DNA from: Mangrovibacter plantisponsor
Lineage (GTDB): Bacteria > Pseudomonadota > Gammaproteobacteria > Enterobacterales > Enterobacteriaceae
DNA length: 64,000 nucleotides
Direction: 5' to 3'
Assembly (NCBI RefSeq): GCF_003182475.1
Contig: NZ_QGTS01000010.1
Location: forward strand, 1-64,000
Within the stretch, counting starts at the first letter, position 1; each line of letters opens with the position of its first letter. The notes beneath the pieces were generated by a model. It saw only the letters and a list, made by a program, of their open reading frames with translations. It had not been told where the DNA came from and did not search any database. Shown one piece after another: positions 57,439-64,000 of the stretch. The position numbers and the translations under genes are program-made.

Positions 57439-58761
57439 TTAACGGTCAAACAACCAGGTATTCACCAGGTTTTCCAGCAGCTCCTGGTGGCCGCTTTGGT
57501 GTTGTGGTGCCAGGTTATGCTGTGCGGCATATTGCGCAATTTGCTCCAGGCTGAGCTGGCCCTTCAGCACTTGCTGACCAAACTCGCTATTCCAGCCTGC
57601 GTAACGTTTCGCAACGCGTTTATCCAGCTCACCATCTTCCACCATGCGCGCCGCTACTTTCAGCGCCAGCGCCATGGTATCCATGGCACCAATATGGCCA
57701 TAGAACAAATCATATTTATCGGTACTCTGGCGGCGTACTTTGGCATCAAAGTTCAGGCCGCCCGTGGTAAAGCCACCCGCTTTGATAATTTCATACATCA
57801 CCAGCGCATTCTCTTCCACGCTGTTCGGGAACTGATCGGTATCCCAGCCCAGTTGCGCATCGCCACGGTTAGCATCCACCGAACCAAAGATACCCAGAGC
57901 AATAGCCGATGCGATTTCATGGTGGAAGCTGTGACCAGCCAGCGTGGCATGGTTTGCTTCAATGTTAACTTTGATCTCTTTTTCCAGACCAAACTGTTTG
58001 AGGAAGCCATACACCGTTGCCACGTCGTAATCGTACTGGTGCTTGGTAGGTTCCTGTGGTTTAGGTTCAATCAGCAGTGTTCCCTGGAAACCAATTTTAT
58101 GTTTATGTTCCACCACCATTTGCATGAAACGCCCAATCTGTTCACGCTCCTGGCGTAAATCTGTGTTGAGCAGGGTTTCGTAACCTTCACGCCCACCCCA
58201 TAACACATAGTTTTCGCCACCCAGCTTATGTGTGGCGTTCATGGCATTAACAACCTGTGTGGCTGCCCAGGCGAAGACTTCCGGGTCCGGGTTGGTGGCA
58301 GCACCGGCACCGTAGCGCGGGTTAGTAAAGCAGTTGGCGGTGCCCCACAGCAGTTTCACGCCGCTCTGTTGCTGTTTTTCCGCCAGCACGTCAACCATTT
58401 GCTGGAAATTACTCTGGTAGGTCTTAAGCGAATCGCCTTCCGCAACCACATCCACATCATGGAAGCAGTAGTAAGGCACACCCAGCTTTTGGAAAAACTC
58501 GAAGGCGACATCGGCTTTCTGGCGCGCAACAGCCACCGCATCACCGGGATGCTGCCACGGGCGGTCAAACGCGCCCACACCGAACATATCTGCGCCATTC
58601 CAGCAGAAGGTGTGCCAGTAGCAGGCAGCAAAACGCAGGTGATCTTCCATGCGCTTACCTAATACAAGCTCATCAGGGTTATAGTGGCGAAATGCCAGAG
58701 GGTTAGTGGTTTTAGGGCCTTCGTAACGCACCCGTTCAAGTTGGTCGAAATAAGCTTGCAT
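57439..58761 (-). CDS. xylA: XylA, D-xylose isomerase
   Basis: 440 aa from the ATG at 58761 ([17 protein letters not shown]). Metal-dependent TIM barrel interconverting xylose and xylulose. Catalytic and metal residues are visible in [29 protein letters not shown] and [15 protein letters not shown]. First gene of the leftward xylAB operon, divergent from xylFGH. Confidence 0.97.
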   Translation of the reverse strand: MQAYFDQLERVRYEGPKTTNPLAFRHYNPDELVLGKRMEDHLRFAACYWHTFCWNGADMFGVGAFDRPWQHPGDAVAVARQKADVAFEFFQKLGVPYYCFHDVDVVAEGDSLKTYQSNFQQMVDVLAEKQQQSGVKLLWGTANCFTNPRYGAGAATNPDPEVFAWAATQVVNAMNATHKLGGENYVLWGGREGYETLLNTDLRQEREQIGRFMQMVVEHKHKIGFQGTLLIEPKPQEPTKHQYDYDVATVYGFLKQFGLEKEIKVNIEANHATLAGHSFHHEIASAIALGIFGSVDANRGDAQLGWDTDQFPNSVEENALVMYEIIKAGGFTTGGLNFDAKVRRQSTDKYDLFYGHIGAMDTMALALKVAARMVEDGELDKRVAKRYAGWNSEFGQQVLKGQLSLEQIAQYAAQHNLAPQHQSGHQELLENLVNTWLFDR

Positions 58762-59131
58762 AGTGGACTCCGTAATCAAGTAAAGGAGGTATTAACAACC
58801 ATGCATTCATCCTGGTTACTCCAGGCAGCTTCCTCAATTACGTTATTTCACACTGCGATTAAGAGAATACCCAACTGTGCGCCAGCTCTCAAAATAACAC
58901 TTTATTAATACCTGAGAGCCGGTTTCTATTTTCAAATGAAAACATAATTGTGGCGAATATATGAAACAGGATCTCCATCATAAAACTAACAATTAAACCA
59001 AAAAACATAATAGCAAGATAAAAATAGGTAATTGCAAGCTTACGCCTCCACGATAACAATTCCCCTCGTCTGCAGATGTTAATTATTCTTTAAATCCCTC
59101 AATCCTACATAAACAAACAGGCATTAAGACC
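58762..59131. promoter_or_regulatory. Divergent xylA / xylF control region
   Basis: 370 bases. Two blocks look conserved with the E. coli region as I recall it: CTCAATTACGTTATTTCACA (58833-58852) plus the following ~45 bases on the xylA side, and TTAAACCAAAAAACATAATA...AAGATAAAAAT (58993-59025) on the xylF side. They match the positions of the XylR sites I_A and I_F; a CRP site is expected between them. AGGAGG precedes neither start directly: AAAGGAGG at 58783-58790 is on the wrong strand for xylA. Confidence 0.65.
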
Positions 59132-60127
59132 ATGAAGATAAAGAACATTTTACTAACAATCTGTGCTTCCGTACTACTCACCACCAGCCTTAACAGCCTG
59201 GCGAAAGAGATAAAAATCGGCATGGCCATTGACGATTTGCGTCTGGAACGCTGGCAAAAAGACCGCGATATCTTTGTTAAAAAAGCAGAATCCCTAGGTG
59301 CATCTGTATTTGTTCAATCCGCCAATGGGAATGAAGAGACACAGATGTCACAAATTGAAAATATGATCAATCGCGGTGTGGATGTTCTGGTAATTATCCC
59401 TTACAACGGACAAGTCTTAAGCAATGTAGTTGCCGAAGCCAAACAAGAAGGCATTAAAGTTTTGGCCTATGACCGCATGATTAATAATGCCGATATTGAT
59501 TTTTACATCTCTTTTGATAATGAAAAAGTAGGAGAACTGCAGGCACAAAGCCTGGTTGATAAAGTGCCTCAAGGCAATTATTTTCTGATGGGGGGATCCC
59601 CGGTAGACAATAATGCCAAATTGTTCCGTGCCGGGCAGATGAAGGTATTAAAACCCTTTATTGATAGTGGGAAAATTCATATTGTTGGCGACCAGTGGGT
59701 GGATGGATGGCTACCTGAAAATGCGCTGAAAATTATGGAAAATGCACTGACAGCCAACAAAAATAACATTAACGCAGTTGTTGCCTCTAACGATGCCACG
59801 GCAGGCGGAGCCATTCAGGCGCTGGCCGCACAAGGCCTGGCTGGCAAGGTCGCCATTTCCGGGCAGGACGCAGACCTGGCCGCAGTTAAACGTATCGTAG
59901 CTGGCACACAAACCATGACGGTTTACAAACCTATCACCCAACTGGCAAATACCGCTGCGGAAATTGCCGTTGAACTGGGTAATGGTAAACAGCCACAATC
60001 AAACGCTACATTAAACAACGGTATGAAAGATGTCCCTTCCCGTTTATTAACACCAATTCCAGTGAATAAAAGCAATATTGAAGACACAGTCATAAAAGAC
60101 GGTTTCCACAAACAAAGCGATCTCTGA
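59132..60127 (+). CDS. xylF: XylF, periplasmic D-xylose-binding protein
   Basis: 331 aa with signal peptide (cleaved near NSLAKEIKIG). Type 1 periplasmic binding protein of the pentose/hexose ABC systems; segments VIIPYNGQVLSNVV, YFLMGGSPVDNNAKLF and VVASNDATAGGAIQAL are typical. Delivers xylose to XylH. First gene of xylFGH. Confidence 0.96.
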   Translation: MKIKNILLTICASVLLTTSLNSLAKEIKIGMAIDDLRLERWQKDRDIFVKKAESLGASVFVQSANGNEETQMSQIENMINRGVDVLVIIPYNGQVLSNVVAEAKQEGIKVLAYDRMINNADIDFYISFDNEKVGELQAQSLVDKVPQGNYFLMGGSPVDNNAKLFRAGQMKVLKPFIDSGKIHIVGDQWVDGWLPENALKIMENALTANKNNINAVVASNDATAGGAIQALAAQGLAGKVAISGQDADLAAVKRIVAGTQTMTVYKPITQLANTAAEIAVELGNGKQPQSNATLNNGMKDVPSRLLTPIPVNKSNIEDTVIKDGFHKQSDL

Positions 60128-60135
60128 ACGCCGGG

Positions 60136-60151
60136 CCCGCGCATGCGCGGG
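60136..60151. repeat. Perfect palindrome between xylF and xylG
   Basis: CCCGCGCATGCGCGGG, nine bases after the xylF stop and 42 before xylG. No T-tract follows, so it is more likely an mRNA-stabilising or attenuating hairpin than a full terminator. Confidence 0.6.
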
Positions 60152-60193
60152 TAACCGCTTTTGCCTGAGGCAAGCATATCGAGGAACAGCGTC

Positions 60194-61735
60194 ATGCCTT
60201 ATTTGCTGGAAATGAAAAATATTACCAAAGCGTTCGGTACGGTAAAGGCTGTGGATAACGTCAGCCTGGCACTTAACGCAGGTGAAATTATGTCGTTGTG
60301 CGGGGAAAACGGCTCCGGAAAATCCACATTAATGAAAGTGTTGTGCGGCATTTACCCTTACCCCACCTGGCAGGGTGAAATCTGGTTTGCTGGCGAGCAA
60401 CTCAAACCCGCCCATATTCGCGACACCGAACAGAAAGGGATTGCCATCATTCACCAGGAACTGGCGCTGGTAAAACACCTGACCGTACTGGAAAACATCT
60501 TTTTGGGTAATGAAATTACACAGCATGGCGTAATGGATTACGACACGATGACGGTCAAGTGTGAAAAATTACTCAACCAGGTGAGCCTGGCTATTTCGCC
60601 TGACACCCGGGTAGGGGATTTGGGGTTAGGCCAGCAGCAACTGGTCGAAATTGCCAAAGCCCTGAATAAACAAGTGCGCCTGCTAATTCTGGACGAACCC
60701 ACAGCGTCACTGACCGAGCAGGAAACCGCCATTTTGCTGGGGATAATTCGCGACCTGCAAAATCACGGTATTGCCTGTATTTATATTTCCCACAAACTTA
60801 ATGAAGTCAAAGCGATATCTGACACCATCTGTGTGATTCGTGACGGGCAACATATTGCCACCCGCGATGCCGACCAGGTAGAAGAAAACGACATTATCGC
60901 CATGATGGTTGGCCGGGAACTCACTGCGCTTTACCCCAGTGAACCTCACCAGACCGGCGAAGAAGTCTTACGGGTTGAACACCTCACCGCATGGCACCCG
61001 GTTAACCGCCATATCAAGCGGGTGAATGATATTTCCTTCAGCCTGCATAAAGGCGAAATACTGGGCATCGCCGGGCTGGTTGGCGCCGGGCGCACCGAAG
61101 CCGTACAGTGCCTGTTTGGCGTCTGGCCCGGGCGCTGGCAGGGCGATATTTTTATTGAAGGGAACAAAGTAGCGATTCGCCGCTGTGAACAGGCCATTGC
61201 CCACGGCATCGCAATGGTGCCGGAAGACCGGAAAAAAGATGGCATCGTGCCAGTTATGGCGGTAGGGCAAAACATTACCCTGGCGGCCCTGAGCCAGTTC
61301 TCAGGCACGCTCTCCACCCTGAATGATGCTGCAGAACAACACTGTATAGAGCAATCAATCCAGCGCCTGAAAGTGAAAACCTCGTCTGCGGAACTCGCTA
61401 TTGGCCGGTTAAGTGGCGGTAACCAGCAAAAGGCGATTATTGCCCGCTGCCTGTTACTCAACCCACGTATCCTGATACTGGATGAACCCACCCGCGGCAT
61501 TGATATCGGTGCCAAATATGAAATCTACAAACTGATTAACCACCTGGTGCAACAGGGTATCGCCGTCATTGTTATCTCATCTGAACTGCCTGAAGTGCTC
61601 GGTCTGAGTGACCGGGTGCTGGTCATGCATGAAGGGCAACTCAAAGCAAACCTGGTTAACCATAACCTGACACAGGAGCAGGTCATGGAAGCCGCACTGA
61701 GGAGCGACCACCATGTCGAAAAGCAACTCGTCTGA
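60194..61735 (+). CDS. xylG: XylG, xylose ABC transporter ATPase (two ABC domains)
   Basis: 513 aa from the ATG at 60194 ([15 protein letters not shown]), matching E. coli; the upstream extension is rejected. The first ABC domain has [14 protein letters not shown], Walker [12 protein letters not shown]; the second has a degenerate Walker A (GLVGAGRTE), signature [10 protein letters not shown] and [11 protein letters not shown], the usual pattern for sugar-class ATPases. Overlaps xylH by 23 bases. Confidence 0.96.
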   Translation: MPYLLEMKNITKAFGTVKAVDNVSLALNAGEIMSLCGENGSGKSTLMKVLCGIYPYPTWQGEIWFAGEQLKPAHIRDTEQKGIAIIHQELALVKHLTVLENIFLGNEITQHGVMDYDTMTVKCEKLLNQVSLAISPDTRVGDLGLGQQQLVEIAKALNKQVRLLILDEPTASLTEQETAILLGIIRDLQNHGIACIYISHKLNEVKAISDTICVIRDGQHIATRDADQVEENDIIAMMVGRELTALYPSEPHQTGEEVLRVEHLTAWHPVNRHIKRVNDISFSLHKGEILGIAGLVGAGRTEAVQCLFGVWPGRWQGDIFIEGNKVAIRRCEQAIAHGIAMVPEDRKKDGIVPVMAVGQNITLAALSQFSGTLSTLNDAAEQHCIEQSIQRLKVKTSSAELAIGRLSGGNQQKAIIARCLLLNPRILILDEPTRGIDIGAKYEIYKLINHLVQQGIAVIVISSELPEVLGLSDRVLVMHEGQLKANLVNHNLTQEQVMEAALRSDHHVEKQLV

Positions 61736-62894
61736 AATGAAACTCACGGCGCCGGGCTCATCCCCTTTCTCCGGGCTGAAATCACTGAACCTGCAAGTCT
61801 TTGTCATGATTGCCGCCATTATCGTCATCATGCTGTTCTTTACAGCCATGACGGATGGCGCATATTTGAGTGCCCGTAATATCTCCAACCTGTTACGCCA
61901 GACCGCCATTACCGGTATTCTGGCGGTCGGGATGGTGTTTGTGATTATCTCGGCGGAAATTGATTTATCTGTCGGCTCCATGATGGGCCTGCTGGGCGGT
62001 GTGGCGGCAATTTGCGATGTCTGGCTGGGCTGGCCTCTGCCACTGACAATTATCACCACTCTGGTGCTGGGCCTGCTGCTGGGGGCCTGGAACGGGTGGT
62101 GGGTAGCCTACCGCAAAGTGCCGTCATTTATTGTTACCCTGGCCGGTATGCTGGCTTTTCGTGGGATCCTGATTGGTATTACCAACGGGACCACCGTTGC
62201 CCCCACCAGCCATGCCATGTCGCAAATTGGCCAGAGCTATTTGCCCGACGGTATTGGCTTTACCTGCGGAGCCCTGGGTCTGATGGCGTTTATCGCCTGG
62301 CAATGGCGCGGGCGTATGCGCCGCCAGTCTATGGGCCTGGGTGTACCGGCATCAGCATCTGCGGTGGGCCGCCAGTCGTTCACTGCCGTAATTGTGCTGG
62401 GAGCCATTTGGCTGCTCAATGATTACCGCGGCGTGCCAACGCCCGTGCTGTTGCTTACCCTGCTACTGCTGGCCGGCATGTTTATGGCTACCCGCACAGC
62501 GTTTGGTCGCCGGATTTATGCAATTGGTGGCAACCTGGAAGCCGCACGCCTGTCCGGTATCAATGTTGAGCGCACCAAAATGGCTGTATTTGCCATTAAT
62601 GGCCTGATGGTTGCGGTGGCCGGTCTTATCCTGAGCTCAAGGCTCGGGGCTGGCTCACCTTCCGCCGGGAATATTGCCGAACTTGATGCCATTGCGGCCT
62701 GCGTGATTGGCGGCACCAGCCTGGCTGGCGGGATTGGCAGTGTGGCAGGCGCAGTGATGGGGGCATTTATTATGTCTGCACTGGATAACGGCATGAGCAT
62801 GATGGATGTCCCGACATTCTGGCAGTACATCGTTAAAGGTGCCATTTTGCTGCTGGCGGTATGGATGGACTCAGCAACAAAACGCCGCGCATAA
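61713..62894 (+). CDS. xylH: XylH, xylose ABC transporter permease
   Basis: 393 aa, about ten membrane helices, homodimeric pore of the xylose transporter. EAA-like region [20 protein letters not shown] near residue 270, and [18 protein letters not shown] near 85 are family hallmarks. Start [15 protein letters not shown] overlaps the end of xylG. Confidence 0.96.
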   Translation: MSKSNSSEMKLTAPGSSPFSGLKSLNLQVFVMIAAIIVIMLFFTAMTDGAYLSARNISNLLRQTAITGILAVGMVFVIISAEIDLSVGSMMGLLGGVAAICDVWLGWPLPLTIITTLVLGLLLGAWNGWWVAYRKVPSFIVTLAGMLAFRGILIGITNGTTVAPTSHAMSQIGQSYLPDGIGFTCGALGLMAFIAWQWRGRMRRQSMGLGVPASASAVGRQSFTAVIVLGAIWLLNDYRGVPTPVLLLTLLLLAGMFMATRTAFGRRIYAIGGNLEAARLSGINVERTKMAVFAINGLMVAVAGLILSSRLGAGSPSAGNIAELDAIAACVIGGTSLAGGIGSVAGAVMGAFIMSALDNGMSMMDVPTFWQYIVKGAILLLAVWMDSATKRRA

Positions 62895-62915
62895 ATTTAT
62901 TAATCTGCAAAAGAT

Positions 62916-62951
62916 CACACAAAGCCTGGGCATTCACCCCGGCTTTGTGTG
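62916..62951. repeat. Inverted repeat between xylH and xylR
   Basis: CACACAAAGCC and GGCTTTGTGTG form an 11-bp stem with a 14-base loop. No T-tract follows on the plus strand. It may lower read-through into xylR, which in E. coli also has its own weak promoter. Confidence 0.6.
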
Positions 62952-62995
62952 TCTTGTGGTATTCAGGGAAAGACTTATCACCAGGAATAACGAAA

Positions 62996-64000
62996 ATGTT
63001 TGAGAAACGTCATCGCATTACGCTGTTATTCAATGCCAATAAAGCCTATGACCGCCAGGTCGTCGAAGGCGTGGGTGAATATCTGCAGGCCTCTCAATCT
63101 GAATGGGATATTTTTATCGAAGAAGATTTCCGTACCCGTATCGATAATATTAAAGACTGGCTGGGCGATGGCGTCATCGCGGACTTCGACGACCCGGAAA
63201 TCGAAACATTACTGGCAGGCACCACGGTGCCCATTGTCGGCGTGGGTGGCTCTTACCATGACCCGGCGCAGTACCCTCCGGTGCACTATATTGCCACGGA
63301 TAACTACGCTTTAGTGGAACAGGCCTTTCTGCACCTTAAAGAGCGCGGAGTGAACCGTTTTGCTTTTTATGGTTTGCCTGCATCCAGCGGTAAACGCTGG
63401 GCCAGTGAACGGGAATATGCCTTTCGCCAGTTAGTGCAAAAAGAGCAATATCGCGGTGTCATTTACCAGGGTCTGGAAACTGCGCCAGAAAACTGGCAAC
63501 ACGCACAAAACAGGCTGGCGGACTGGTTACAAACCCTGCCACCGCAAACCGGGATTATCGCCGTCACAGACGCACGGGCACGCCACCTGCTCCAGGCCTG
63601 TGAACACCTGCACATTCCGGTGCCTGAAAAATTGTGTGTTATTGGTATAGATAACGAAGAACTGACACGTTATTTGTCGCGCGTGGGGTTGTCATCCGTT
63701 GCCCAGGGAACCCGGCAAATGGGCTACCAGGCAGCCCGGGTTCTGCACCGCCTGCTCGACCACGAAACACCGCCCCTGCAACGAATTCTGGTGCCACCAG
63801 TGCGGGTGGTTGCCCGGCGTTCAACTGACTTCCGTTCACTGCATGACCCGGCAGTCATTCAGGCCATGCATTACATTCGCAACCATGCCTGCAAGGGAAT
63901 TAAAGTTGAACAGGTGCTGGATGCAGTCGGCATTTCCCGTTCAAACCTGGAAAAACGCTTTAAAGAAGAAGTGGGGGAAACCATCCATTCGGTGATTCAC
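62996..64000 (+). CDS. xylR: XylR, xylose-responsive AraC-family activator (cut by window edge)
   Basis: 335 codons from the ATG at 62996 (MFEKRHRITLLFNANKAYDR); the frame is open at the right edge, and E. coli XylR has 392 aa, so the last ~57 residues are outside. An N-terminal LacI/periplasmic-binding-like xylose-sensing domain (residues ~1-275) is followed by the start of the C-terminal AraC HTH (IKVEQVLDAVGISRSNLEKR, first HTH). Binding of xylose activates xylAB and xylFGH through sites in the divergent region. Confidence 0.96.
   Translation, partial: MFEKRHRITLLFNANKAYDRQVVEGVGEYLQASQSEWDIFIEEDFRTRIDNIKDWLGDGVIADFDDPEIETLLAGTTVPIVGVGGSYHDPAQYPPVHYIATDNYALVEQAFLHLKERGVNRFAFYGLPASSGKRWASEREYAFRQLVQKEQYRGVIYQGLETAPENWQHAQNRLADWLQTLPPQTGIIAVTDARARHLLQACEHLHIPVPEKLCVIGIDNEELTRYLSRVGLSSVAQGTRQMGYQAARVLHRLLDHETPPLQRILVPPVRVVARRSTDFRSLHDPAVIQAMHYIRNHACKGIKVEQVLDAVGISRSNLEKRFKEEVGETIHSVIH

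Overview
The window is a chromosomal segment of a member of the Enterobacteriaceae. From about 27.7 kb onward the gene order follows the E. coli K-12 bcs-dpp-proK-eptB-yhjXY-tag-yiaC-bisC-yiaD-ghrB-yiaFG-glySQ-ysaB-wecH-xyl region almost gene for gene, and most proteins align with their E. coli counterparts end to end by recognition. The genus cannot be fixed from this sequence alone. No phage, insertion sequence or CRISPR array is visible.

Region 1 (1-27 kb) is given over to cellulose. An E. coli-type set (bcsRQABZC leftward, bcsEFG rightward) lies at 365-14478. A second set of the Gluconacetobacter/Klebsiella type (bcsO-Q-A-B-C-D-Z, all leftward) lies at 15569-26978, in the interval that in E. 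coli separates bcsG from dppF. Both synthases keep the glycosyltransferase catalytic motifs and a PilZ cyclic-di-GMP site. The first set can decorate cellulose with phosphoethanolamine (BcsG with BcsE/F). The second carries BcsD, which helps order glucan export. The two endoglucanases differ: the first-cluster BcsZ has Asn where the catalytic-base Asp is expected, while the second keeps Asp. About 1.1 kb between the clusters is a patchwork of non-coding repeats with hairpins, and one of these (about 200 bp) recurs in direct orientation at the left window edge, so the first cluster sits between direct repeats.

Region 2 (27.7-36 kb) holds the dipeptide/heme ABC transporter dppABCDF with a C/A-rich leader resembling the GcvB sRNA target, tRNA-Pro(CGG), and the Kdo phosphoethanolamine transferase eptB.

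Region 3 (36-42 kb) holds yhjX, with a tandem YpdB-type operator, and yhjY. Between them lies an operon not found there in E. coli: an ethanolamine permease with ethanolamine ammonia-lyase (eat-eutB-eutC), without microcompartment genes and preceded by a candidate sigma-54 promoter.

Region 4 (42-54 kb) is conserved housekeeping: DNA repair (tag), acetyltransferase (yiaC), biotin sulfoxide reductase (bisC), lipoproteins (yiaD, yiaF, ysaB), 2-ketoacid reductase (ghrB), an HTH protein (yiaG), glycyl-tRNA synthetase (glyQS) and ECA O-acetyltransferase (wecH). cspA, which follows yiaG in E. coli, is absent.

Region 5 (54-64 kb): a cysteine hydrolase and a GlxA-like AraC regulator occupy the place of yiaAB. 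The complete xylose regulon follows (xylBA leftward; xylFGH and xylR rightward), with xylR cut by the right window edge.
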